A model generated the notes under the pieces. It was not told the DNA's origin and did not search any database. It saw only the letters and a list, made by a program, of their open reading frames with translations. A program made the translations under genes and the position numbers. DNA of 20,273 bases from a virus. This document shows positions 9,401-14,650 of the stretch, piece after piece (the stretch's first letter is position 1; every line of letters starts with the position of its first letter). Location: the IMG/VR virus record IMGVR_UViG_3300042555_002696, positions 1 through 20,273 of that record; one strand, 5' to 3'.

Positions 9401-10878
9401 GGGCCTTGTGCACCTGTAGGGCCAGTGACGCCTTGAATACCTTGCGCACCAGTGGGACCTGTTACACCTTGAATACCTTGCGCACCGGTTGCGCCTGTAG
9501 GACCAGTGACAGTTGAGGCTGCGCCTGTCGCGCCGGTTGGACCTGTTACACCTTGTACGCCTTGCGGGCCTGTTGCTCCGGTTGCACCTGTTGCACCGGT
9601 TGGGCCAGTTACGCCTTGCGCGCCGGTTGGGCCAGTTGCACCTGTTGCACCTGTAAGACCGGCTGGACCTGTTGCGCCTTGCGCACCTGTTACACCTTGT
9701 ACGCCTTGCGCACCGGTTGGGCCAGTTGCACCTGTTGCACCGGTTGGGCCAGTTACGCCTTGTACGCCTTGCGCGCCGGTTGGACCTGTTGCTCCAGTAG
9801 CACCAGTTGCGCCTGTAGGACCAGTGACAGTTGAGGCTGCGCCAGTTGCACCTGTCGGACCCACGCCCGTTGTCATCAATGCTGCAGAAAACCAAGTGCC
9901 TTGACCAGCGCCACCCCACTGCAGAACTCTTGACGAAGAGTCACCGTTGTACGCAGTAAAGTCCACGTAGTCTGTTGAACCATTTAGGTAAACAACTCGA
10001 CTTCCACCCTGCGATGACCCTGAACCTGTCACTGTTTGGTTTTGGAAGATAGCAGATGTACTACTATTTTTACGAATCTGCACGTTGTATTGATTAGTAG
10101 TTGCTGTAGCGAGTTGCCACCAAACGTGAAGTGCTATGTTGTAGTAGCCAGCAATTGTTGGCGTGAACTGTTTTGTGGTTGCATTCCACCAGTTATTGGG
10201 ATCAATGTCATCAACAAAAGAAATAAGAACATCATTGGTGTTACTTGCGATTGACTGGTCGCTAGATAATTTTCCTGTCACGACAGTGTCGGTTGCAGAG
10301 ATGTTTGCGCTTGGTCCAGTCGCGCCTGTTGCGCCAGTCGCACCTGTAGGACCTGTTGCGCCTTGCGGACCTGTAGGACCTGTAACAGTTGAGGCTGCGC
10401 CTGTCGCGCCGGTTGGACCTGTTACACCTTGTACGCCTTGCGGGCCTGTTGCTCCGGTTGCGCCTGTTGGACCCGTGTCACCTTGTATACCTTGTGTACC
10501 TGTCGCGCCGGTTGGACCTGTAGGACCAGTCGCACCTGTAGGACCTGTTGCGCCACCGCCAGTGGCTATGGTCGCGGCGACAAACTTAGTTCCGTCAAAC
10601 TTAAGTATTTGATCGGTTGTTGCTCCGGTCGGATCAATCTCAATACTGTCTACAAAGAGTGTTGGTACTTTAAAAGTATCATCAGTACGAAGTACATTGG
10701 CCTCATCACGATAGAGGTTTACATCGCCAGCAGACGCGCCATCGCCCCAAACAAGACGACCGCCCGCTTCAACTTTTAAACGAGCATATGTGTCGGCATC
10801 AACATAGACGGTTACGGCGTCAGAACTAGCAGACGTTAGCTGCTTAACAGTAATTGGTACTGTGAATTTCTGTGCCAC
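3451..10878 (-). CDS. Giant modular collagen-like tail fibre / adhesin
   Basis: A 2475-residue protein, almost certainly a virion fibre or adhesin. Approximate modules: N-terminus 1-105; collagen-like Gly-x-Thr tract 107-189; C1q/TNF-like jelly-roll domain 190-336 ([27 protein letters not shown]); second collagen-like tract 337-525; a compact domain 526-690; a phage structural module near 720-860 ([20 protein letters not shown]); a module at 860-1035 shared with the neighbouring 433-residue fibre; about five 100-110-residue repeats at 1070-1510 ([20 protein letters not shown]); a cyanophage-like module at 1750-1850 ([20 protein letters not shown]); 57-residue repeats at 1920-2370; and a C-terminal cap. 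The start is GTG at 10878, supported by an MAQKF N-terminus shared with the adjacent gene; a GAGG lies unusually close to it. It is by far the largest gene here, with TAG at 3451. Confidence 0.85.
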   Translation of the reverse strand: MAQKFTVPITVKQLTSASSDAVTVYVDADTYARLKVEAGGRLVWGDGASAGDVNLYRDEANVLRTDDTFKVPTLFVDSIEIDPTGATTDQILKFDGTKFVAATIATGGGATGPTGATGPTGPTGATGTQGIQGDTGPTGATGATGPQGVQGVTGPTGATGAASTVTGPTGPQGATGPTGATGATGATGPSANISATDTVVTGKLSSDQSIASNTNDVLISFVDDIDPNNWWNATTKQFTPTIAGYYNIALHVWWQLATATTNQYNVQIRKNSSTSAIFQNQTVTGSGSSQGGSRVVYLNGSTDYVDFTAYNGDSSSRVLQWGGAGQGTWFSAALMTTGVGPTGATGAASTVTGPTGATGATGATGPTGAQGVQGVTGPTGATGATGPTGAQGVQGVTGAQGATGPAGLTGATGATGPTGAQGVTGPTGATGATGATGPQGVQGVTGPTGATGAASTVTGPTGATGAQGIQGVTGPTGAQGIQGVTGPTGAQGPTGPTGAASSVTGPTGPTGATGATGPTGASGSIDVLSDVVITDPAEFQTLEYNGTNWVNAYASTVTYVRNVESTTITTGTCVYLFGATGDHATVKRADNNSDATSSKTIGVAGANITASNNGPIVTRGYVDGIDLSVGYTAGDVLWLGENGAFTKTKPVAPDHLVFIGVVVRATNNGIIYVATQNGYELDELHDVSIVDKTSGDFLKYNGTLWVNDQINLGTDTVGDYTATVIGGTGVTVSSNTGEGATPTIAIGQSVATTADVTFANVTVSGNLTVSGNTTTLNTETLTIEDNIVVLNSGATGSPTLNAGIEIERGDSTNVLLRWNESSDVWEITTNGSTYSPLTTTATLETRLGQETFHKPVRLATTIALPNSPTYTAGSAGQNGSTGTGATLTATTYGALTVDTVSPIVGNRICVQNQSNTVHNGIYEVTATGGVSQYWQLTRTTDFDGGTTDQVLFGDVFYVASGSEWGLRFLAVSSAGSISGSIHVVGTDSITFEEISGVAGLGIGNGLTSTGRTINVTTASNERILVTSNAIDLPAITQNNVLTGSNTVFIQDVTTDGYGRILGYTRSNVEILLGSQTTGDYLATVVPGTGVTITGNTGEGSAPSIAIGQSVATSANVSFNTVTANVTGNVTGNVTGSVSGNAGTATALQTSRNITLSGDITGTASFNGTADATISTAIAANSVALGTDTTGDYLSTVVPGTGVTVSSNTGEGSSPSIAIGQDVATSANVQFNTVTANITGNISGTAGKANTLSTARTISLGGDLSGSASFDGSSDVTITATVGANSVALGTDTTGSYVQTVVPGTGVTISSNTGEGSSPSIAIGQSVATSANVAFHTVTANITGDVTGNVSGNAGTATKLATARTIQLTGDVTGSATFDGSATASIAATIATNSVALGTDTTGDYVGTVVPGTGVTISSNTGEGSAPSISIGQAVGTSSNVSFHTVTANITGNVAGSASTLTTSRTISLTGDVTGSVSFNGSADAAISTTIAANSVALGVDTTGDYVGTVVPGTGVTISSNTGEGSAPSIAIGQSVATSASPTFVDMNLTGNVVFEGATPDNFETTLTVTDPTADRTITIPNVTGTIVTTGDTGTVTSTMIADGTIVNGDINASAAIVDTKLATISTADKVSLSALNIDGGTDIGAALADADLIIVDDGGAGTNRKAAVTRVTDYVFGKVSGDITITSGGSATIAANSVALGTDTTGNYTASVIGGTGVTVTSNTGEGSTPTIAIGQSVSNTASVTFGSLTTTGDVTIGANLNLTGNINTYTQNSLSIDDPFIYLNNNSNISNPDLGIAGNYNDGTYHHAGVFRDATDGKWKFFSNYAPEPVSPIDTANVSYEPSTVVVRTLESTIATGTAPLAVNSTTLVANLNAQYLNGQASTYYAPLASPTFTGTVTLPTGTVTSAMILDGTIANGDISTTAAIALSKLASGTSAQIIVANATGVPTYVSTSGDVTIDNAGAMAIAAGAITNADINASAGIALSKLATSTAGNIIVYNSSGVPTAVAETGDVTISDTGVTAIASGVIVNDDVNASAAIAHSKLANATAGQLLLGTTTTGVITATTVTGDVTITGAGVTAIGSGVIVDADVSATAAIAVSKLASGTSGQILVANATGVPTWVSESGDITISDTGVTAISSGVIVDADVNASAAIAYSKLASASSGQILVANATGVLTAVTMSGGATISSTGAVTLSGALTNSLTSGNILVGNATNVATSVAVTGDVTITNAGVTAIASGAIVNADVNASAAIDYSKLAALTSGNILVGNATNVATSVAVTGDVTITNAGVTAIGTGVIVNADVSASAAIALSKLASGTSAQIPVANATGVPTYVSVTGDVTITNAGVTAIGSGVIVNADISATAAIDLGKLADISTSAQTASYTLVLADKNKIVEMNVASANVLTVPTNANVAFAVGSQIQVLQTGAGQCTITPQVAGVTINGTPGLKTRAQWSMVTLIKRATDTWVAVGDLSA
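3790..5115 (-). repeat. Array of 57-residue (171-bp) fibre repeats
   Basis: About seven full copies lie in the C-terminal third of the giant fibre, each following (N/S)A(S/T)[42 protein letters not shown]. One copy carries an insertion (around 4210-4370), so the spacing between landmarks there is longer. Most copies differ at the DNA level, but 4058-4089 and 4229-4260 are identical over 32 bases with a 171-base offset, indicating a recent duplication or conversion. Confidence 0.8.
6250..7680 (-). repeat. Array of 100-110-residue fibre repeats
   Basis: Five successive copies of a module start near 7665, 7335, 7020, 6690 and 6390 on the minus strand. Each carries [47 protein letters not shown] and then a TARTI.L.GD.TGS..F.G.AD stretch. 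Spacing is 300-330 bases. A related copy opens at about 5785 and another at about 8740, showing that the same unit was reused along the protein. Confidence 0.75.
9488..9525 (-). repeat. 38-bp exact direct repeat in the second collagen tract (pair with 9806-9843)
   Basis: The 38 bases at 9488-9525 recur exactly at 9806-9843, offset by 318 bases (106 codons). They encode the [10 protein letters not shown] interruption that punctuates the collagen-like tract. Part of the repeat overlaps the 77-bp repeat. Confidence 0.85.
9509..9585 (-). repeat. 77-bp exact direct repeat, copy in second collagen tract
   Basis: These 77 bases are identical to 10385-10461, by direct base-by-base reading, and differ from that copy at both flanking positions. 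The copy lies in the second collagen-like tract of the giant fibre gene. The offset between copies is 876 bases, exactly 292 codons. Confidence 0.9.
10385..10461 (-). repeat. 77-bp exact direct repeat, copy in first collagen tract
   Basis: Identical to 9509-9585 and in the same reading frame. It lies in the first collagen-like tract, so the two copies flank the whole C1q-like domain of the giant fibre. Confidence 0.9.
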
Positions 10879-10926
10879 GACCTCAATCGCTTTCTATGCT
10901 GTGACCCCTCAAGGTCTGTTTAAGTA

Positions 10927-12228
10927 TTAGCCTTGTACGACGATTACGTAATCACCAGAAGAAATTGTTCCATACATGGTGACTGTTACCGTGTTACTGT
11001 TGGTGCGGACGGTGTCACCGATTACGGTATTTCCCGAAGACACTTCGTAAATCTGTATCATTACATCACTTGTATTGAAGTTGTGAGTAACTACTGTTGT
11101 TGACGTTCCGCCACTGCTTGCGGCGCATGCTTGTTTAGCGGTGCGAGCAAGTGCAGGTGTACTTGTGGTGCGTCCCGTCGACTCTGATGAAGCCGAAGCC
11201 AAGTTGGTGCGAGCGCCAGATTCAGTAGAAGAACCAGTACCACCAGCGGTTACTGCAACGTCAGTTCCGTTCCATACACCAGTGGTGATTGTTCCCAAGG
11301 TGGTGATGCTTGATTGACCAACGTAGTTGGCAGAAATATCAACGGCGTCTGAACTAACCGAGATTCGATCAGTGGTACCGCCAACATTGATTGTGTTTCC
11401 AGTCTTGCTAAGACCGTCACCAGCAAGAATGGTTCCAGCAACTGAGAACAAAGCCCAGTTAAGTGCGGTTGAACCAACGGTGATTGTTCCATTGGTGGTA
11501 AGTACCCAACCGCTGTCTGCGTTGAGTGTTCCTTCTTCAACGAAGGTAAACGCGCCCGGTGTTACTTCTGCGGTGGAGTCAAAGTCAGTTGCCCGAGTTG
11601 GTGCTCCTGTAGCATTAACAACATAGATGCCGTTTTCAGACGCTGTACTTTGGTCTTTAACGAGAACACGGTCACCAGTTGCAAGAGTCACCGTGGTGTC
11701 AAGTGTGTCGCCATTTTCAAGTCCTGTGGCGAGTGTGATTGGTCCAGTTGTCGCGGCACGAACTGACTGCTTGACATCAAGACCTGAACGAGCTGCATCT
11801 ACATAAGCCTTGGTTGCGGCATGGTCATCAGCAGTTGGTGTACCGAACTTAGCCTGACCGTTAGAGTCACGGATAACTAGTTTGTTCGCAGTAGCATCAG
11901 ACGTAGCATCTGCCAACTTTGAGAAGTCTGAAGATGAGAGAAGACCCGCAATTGATGATGTAGCAAGGTTTGGCGTAATCGTAATTGCGCCGTTGGATTC
12001 ATTGATAGTGAGGGCACTGGACTGTGAACCAGCCGAGGTGACACCTGTGACCATCTTTCGCCATGCTGAGGCGGTAACATCGTAGACTTTAATAGTACCT
12101 TCAGTGCTATTAAAGATCATTCGACCGTCAAATAGGTTTGTATTAGGGTCGGTGCCTACTACTTCAAAGGTGCCGTTAATCAGTTGATTCTGATTAAGAT
12201 CAATGTTAGTTAGAAACTTCTGAGCCAT
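10927..12228 (-). CDS. Phage tail fibre-like structural protein
   Basis: A 433-residue protein. It begins MAQKFLTNIDLNQNQLINGTFE, shares the MAQKF opening with the giant fibre, and contains a motif common in phage fibres (DDHAATKAYVDAARSGLDVK, about 135-155). Residues about 155-310 hold a module with GDRVLVKDQSTASENGIYVV, TRATDFDS, and GDGLSKTGNTINV. This aligns by eye with residues 860-1035 of the giant fibre. The C-terminal 60 residues (VVTHNFNTSDVMIQIYEV ... SGDYVIVVQG) resemble the end of the adjacent 254-residue-frame protein and may be a small beta tip domain. AAGGAG lies 5 bases before the ATG and overlaps the upstream stop, an excellent ribosome binding site. It is probably a receptor-contact or baseplate-associated fibre. 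The exact role is unknown. Confidence 0.75.
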   Translation of the reverse strand: MAQKFLTNIDLNQNQLINGTFEVVGTDPNTNLFDGRMIFNSTEGTIKVYDVTASAWRKMVTGVTSAGSQSSALTINESNGAITITPNLATSSIAGLLSSSDFSKLADATSDATANKLVIRDSNGQAKFGTPTADDHAATKAYVDAARSGLDVKQSVRAATTGPITLATGLENGDTLDTTVTLATGDRVLVKDQSTASENGIYVVNATGAPTRATDFDSTAEVTPGAFTFVEEGTLNADSGWVLTTNGTITVGSTALNWALFSVAGTILAGDGLSKTGNTINVGGTTDRISVSSDAVDISANYVGQSSITTLGTITTGVWNGTDVAVTAGGTGSSTESGARTNLASASSESTGRTTSTPALARTAKQACAASSGGTSTTVVTHNFNTSDVMIQIYEVSSGNTVIGDTVRTNSNTVTVTMYGTISSGDYVIVVQG

Positions 12229-12237
12229 TAGAACTCC

Positions 12238-12972
12238 TTATGTGAGATAGGCATAACCTGAGAACGCTGTTGTGAAACTTACCACAATTTGCGTGGTGCT
12301 TATATATGTAATTTCTCCAAATACAACGGTTTTAGCGCTATCAACAACAGTTACTGACGGATAACCACCTAAAGCATGGTTAATTGTCCATGTTGTCGAC
12401 GCTGTCCCTTGAGTATGCACGTGACGCGTTGCCGTAGGATAGACAAGGTTGAGAACTTGGTTTGGCGGAGTTCCCGTAATGCTGGCAGATGCCGTCCCTG
12501 TTGTAACTGTTCCGATGGTTAACGTATTTCCTGGGCCAGTAGGACCTGTTGCGCCTTGCGGACCAGTTGCACCTTGTGGGCCAACAGGCCCTTGCACTGA
12601 TGACGGTGGAGGCGCGTATGGATCTCCGTCTGTTACAGTTCCAAGATCGTTAGAGATGTCGGTTGGAGAACCGTCACCTTCGATAAGATACGCGAAGAAC
12701 GAGATTGGTGGCGCACCATAGATGTGTACGTGGACTTGGTACGCCCAGTTAGTTGGCGTAAGAAGTGGATTATCTGTTGTCGGCAGCTCGGCTGAAAATG
12801 ACCCACTTGAGTCAAGTATATATTGGATTGGGCTGTCGACAACTACAGCATCGTCTGTGTCTACGACAACTGTTGTTGGGGTAAACGTTACTTTTCCTCG
12901 CGCCGCGCCACCAGATGGCCCGGTATACGTGCCTGTAACAACCCGCGTTACAACATCTTGCGACCAACTCAC
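12238..12972 (-). CDS. Short collagen-like tail protein
   Basis: About 244 residues from the GTG at 12972, or 254 from a GTG at 13002. The former is preferred because GGAG (12983-12980) lies 7 bases upstream. The N-terminal 110 residues form a beta-rich domain (VVTGTYTGPSGGAARGKVTFTP ... NWAYQVHVHIYG) seen at the start of many phage minor tail proteins. About seven collagen-like triplets follow ([12 protein letters not shown]), then a GNTLTIGTVTTGTASASI linker typical of collagen-containing phage proteins. The last 60 residues (WTINHALGGYPSVTVVDS ... FSGYAYLT) form a beta tip resembling that of the next gene. Its stop overlaps the Shine-Dalgarno of the 433-residue fibre, so the two are translationally linked. 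It is the first gene of the long leftward structural operon. Function in adhesion is inferred. Confidence 0.7.
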   Translation of the reverse strand: MSWSQDVVTRVVTGTYTGPSGGAARGKVTFTPTTVVVDTDDAVVVDSPIQYILDSSGSFSAELPTTDNPLLTPTNWAYQVHVHIYGAPPISFFAYLIEGDGSPTDISNDLGTVTDGDPYAPPPSSVQGPVGPQGATGPQGATGPTGPGNTLTIGTVTTGTASASITGTPPNQVLNLVYPTATRHVHTQGTASTTWTINHALGGYPSVTVVDSAKTVVFGEITYISTTQIVVSFTTAFSGYAYLT

Positions 12973-12979
12973 CAGGCAA

Positions 12980-12983
12980 CTCC
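12980..12983 (-). promoter_or_regulatory. Ribosome binding site supporting the 12972 GTG start
   Basis: GGAG on the minus strand, 7 bases before GTG 12972. The alternative GTG at 13002 has no purine-rich site upstream. This favours a protein starting MSWSQDVV. Confidence 0.45.
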
Positions 12984-13032
12984 AGTCCGTGCAGCGTCCC
13001 ACACAGGTGCTAAATAGCGAAACTCAACCAGA

Positions 13033-13041
13033 ATAATACCA
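13033..13041 (-). promoter_or_regulatory. Extended -10 promoter for the fibre operon
   Basis: The minus strand reads TGG-TATTAT (13041-13033), an extended -10 with five of six -10 bases. It lies about 60 bases upstream of the first fibre start and just downstream of a candidate terminator. No good -35 is seen, as is usual for extended -10 sites. Similar TGG-TAT elements lie before 14368 and before 19694. Confidence 0.45.
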
Positions 13042-13079
13042 ATGAATTTTGAGGGTGTCATTAGGGAATAGCACCAAAG

Positions 13080-13097
13080 ACCCTGTATAGACAAGGT
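13080..13097 (-). terminator. Weak hairpin terminator after the phosphoesterase
   Basis: On the minus strand ACCTTGT-CTAT-ACAGGGT forms a 7-bp stem with one G-U pair and a 4-base loop, about 38 bases beyond the phosphoesterase stop. It is followed by CTTTGG, only a weak U run. Its position between the stop codon and the next promoter supports a terminator role; the stem is modest. Confidence 0.3.
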
Positions 13098-13134
13098 ATC
13101 AGTGGGTAAAGAATGCTTTCTTCTTTATTGTGAT

Positions 13135-14133
13135 CTAGTCAAGCCAAACTGTGTACTCGGCGGTGACTCTTCCTTTGGATGGGTCAATGAAGTGAAGTCT
13201 TTGCGATGGAACTCCGATCGCACCGACAACCTCACGGGCGTATTCGTTGTGAGATTCTGGAGATCCTGAGATAAATACGCGACCCCCGTTAGACATGGTC
13301 AACGTCGTCGGGGTATGCCAGTGACCCATATATACATCTTTAAAGTCTTCAATGACTCCGGTCGCCCAGGCGTTTGCTTTTCGCATGATACTTCCGAATG
13401 ACTTTGTCTCATCACCGTGAACAAGTAAGGCACGATATGCACCTATTTCAACGATTTGATACCAGTCTGGAGACATCTGCCAGGTCACGTTTTTGAGGTC
13501 TTTTGTTCGGTCTTTTGTGATCCTGTACGAGATCGCGTCGATGTTGTCATTGCCTGGAAGCTCACCCTTGCGCCCGAGGCGGCCGTGGTTGCCAAACTCG
13601 CAGACCACATTTACCTTGTCAAAGAACTCGGCAAACGTTCTAACCATCATTTCTTCGATCCCTACGGTCTCAAATAGTTGCTCAAATAGATGAGCTTCTA
13701 CCTCCCAGGCCTGTCCAGGAAAGATCGTGATCCCTTCGACCATGTCTCCGCCAAACATGAGGGTACATTCACGAACGGGATGATGAGTACGCTGGAGTTC
13801 TGTTAGTTCCAGAACTTTCTTTGTAAACTGCTCCATACGCTCTTTGCATGTCTTAAGCCCGTATGTTACGGTCTTTTTGCCGTTCTGCCAGTCGGTTGCA
13901 TGTACCAGCGCAACCTCTGGTTTGATCTTTCGCGTGTCTTTTTCCCGCTGTGTTTTCTCTACTTTTTTAGTAGATCCAGCAGCAAGTGCCGCGTCTCGAG
14001 CAGCTTCGTAGACAGCGTCGACGATGATCTCGCTGGCACGTTTTGCCTTATATTCAGCCTTCTGCGCACGCTTGAGCGCCGTTCTAAGTTCTGTAATTTC
14101 GTCTTCTTTACGGATATCGTCAGACAGGCTCAT
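13135..14133 (-). CDS. Calcineurin-like metallophosphoesterase (Mre11-like)
   Basis: A 332-residue protein. Residues 1-65 are charged and probably helical or coiled-coil. The catalytic domain follows, with ATDWQNGK (D81), GGDMVEG (D130), GNHGR (N182, H183), LVHGDE (H239) and MGHWHTP (H271, H273): the ordered metal-binding motifs of calcineurin-like phosphoesterases. The first motif has Gln (Q83) where the usual D-x-H has His, a variant that may alter the first metal site. Proteins like this in actinobacteriophages are often annotated as Mre11-type double-strand-break nucleases, but the Mre11 capping domain is not evident, so nuclease activity is unproven. A role in DNA processing is likely given the adjacent replication genes. 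The start overlaps the upstream gene by 14 bases, implying coupled translation. Confidence 0.8.
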   Translation of the reverse strand: MSLSDDIRKEDEITELRTALKRAQKAEYKAKRASEIIVDAVYEAARDAALAAGSTKKVEKTQREKDTRKIKPEVALVHATDWQNGKKTVTYGLKTCKERMEQFTKKVLELTELQRTHHPVRECTLMFGGDMVEGITIFPGQAWEVEAHLFEQLFETVGIEEMMVRTFAEFFDKVNVVCEFGNHGRLGRKGELPGNDNIDAISYRITKDRTKDLKNVTWQMSPDWYQIVEIGAYRALLVHGDETKSFGSIMRKANAWATGVIEDFKDVYMGHWHTPTTLTMSNGGRVFISGSPESHNEYAREVVGAIGVPSQRLHFIDPSKGRVTAEYTVWLD

Positions 14134-14368
14134 TTATGACCGTCAACAGTTCTCCGCGTCGAAAGCGGCTAATGACATTTACTGCCAGTTTTATCCCACG
14201 CTTCTCAAGAGCTTTTGAGATATTTGATGCTGGAATTGAATGATCATTCAACGCTTTTAGTAGATCTGCTGCGTCCGACTTTGACAAAGACTCAATGATC
14301 TCAGCAATTCGTGACCGCGAACCTGGCGTTGATTTTTCTTTCTTAATTTCGTCAAACAGTGACCCCAT
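14120..14368 (-). CDS. Small helix-turn-helix-like protein
   Basis: An 82-residue charged protein starting MGSLFDEIKK. The ATG at 14368 is chosen over an upstream in-frame ATG at 14440 because AAGGA (14379-14375) lies 6 bases before it, while the longer form would begin upstream of the predicted promoter. The second half (SIPASNISKALEKRGIKLAVNVISRFRRGE) has the spacing of a helix-turn-helix in which a basic recognition helix ends in RFRRGE. Small proteins of this look occur in phages as DNA-binding regulators, but the family is not recognised with certainty. It is first in a two-gene leftward operon with the phosphoesterase, and overlaps that gene by 14 bases. Confidence 0.65.
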   Translation of the reverse strand: MGSLFDEIKKEKSTPGSRSRIAEIIESLSKSDAADLLKALNDHSIPASNISKALEKRGIKLAVNVISRFRRGELLTVINEPV

Positions 14369-14374
14369 GCGTAA

Positions 14375-14379
14375 TCCTT
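14375..14379 (-). promoter_or_regulatory. Ribosome binding site that sets the 14368 start
   Basis: GGAAGGA on the minus strand, with AAGGA 6 bases before ATG 14368. It is the strongest Shine-Dalgarno of this operon and supports the 82-residue product. Confidence 0.6.
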
Positions 14380-14392
14380 CCGCCGTAAGTAA

Positions 14393-14450
14393 ATACCTGT
14401 AATGTAATTTATACCATATTCTGGTCTGTATTAAGTACATATTCAGGTAT
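14393..14450. promoter_or_regulatory. Candidate operator: short inverted and direct repeats around the leftward promoter
   Basis: ATACCTG (14393-14399) and CAGGTAT (14444-14450) form a 7-bp perfect inverted repeat that brackets the promoter. Inside it, CATATTCTGGT (14415-14425) and CATATTCAGGT (14438-14448) are direct repeats with one mismatch, 23 bases apart, close to two helical turns. This could be a regulator site; the small DNA-binding-like proteins on either side are candidates. Chance cannot be excluded for repeats this short. Confidence 0.3.
14408..14416 (-). promoter_or_regulatory. Extended -10 promoter, leftward from the divergent region
   Basis: The minus strand reads TGG-TATAAA (14416-14408), about 40 bases before the start at 14368. 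An 11-bp near-identical direct repeat (14415-14425 and 14438-14448) overlaps and follows it on the upstream side. Confidence 0.5.
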
Positions 14451-14531
14451 GGCTGTTAATTTTTTGATAAGGTGATCTTCCCCAATATGCAATATCTTGA
14501 GATAGTTCCACAGTTTCCGTACTTCCTTGGA

Positions 14532-14537
14532 TATAAT
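14532..14537 (+). promoter_or_regulatory. Candidate -10 for the primase operon
   Basis: A perfect TATAAT on the plus strand in the 282-base divergent gap, about 114 bases before the primase ATG. No convincing -35 lies 16-18 bases upstream (nearest is CACAGT). The ATG at 14651 has no obvious Shine-Dalgarno. Confidence 0.35.
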
Positions 14538-14650
14538 CTTGCGCATACTTCATTGAATAAAAGTGCAAATCTGCATCTCTCCCAACAAAAAGGCCAACGA
14601 CAAATGATAGAAAGTTTTCTACAACGGTCCCTAAAGACGGCGCGTAAATA

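Noticed and set aside
9374-10612. Open frames in other registers over the collagen-like DNA (Val-Ala-Pro repeats on the plus strand, Cys/Arg/Trp-rich frames on the minus strand)
   Set aside because: They mirror the GC-rich triplet repeats of the fibre gene, have no ribosome binding sites and overlap a much better minus-strand gene.
3451-10878. Diversity-generating retroelement acting on the fibre
   Set aside because: No reverse transcriptase, template repeat or C-type lectin-like variable domain is visible here.
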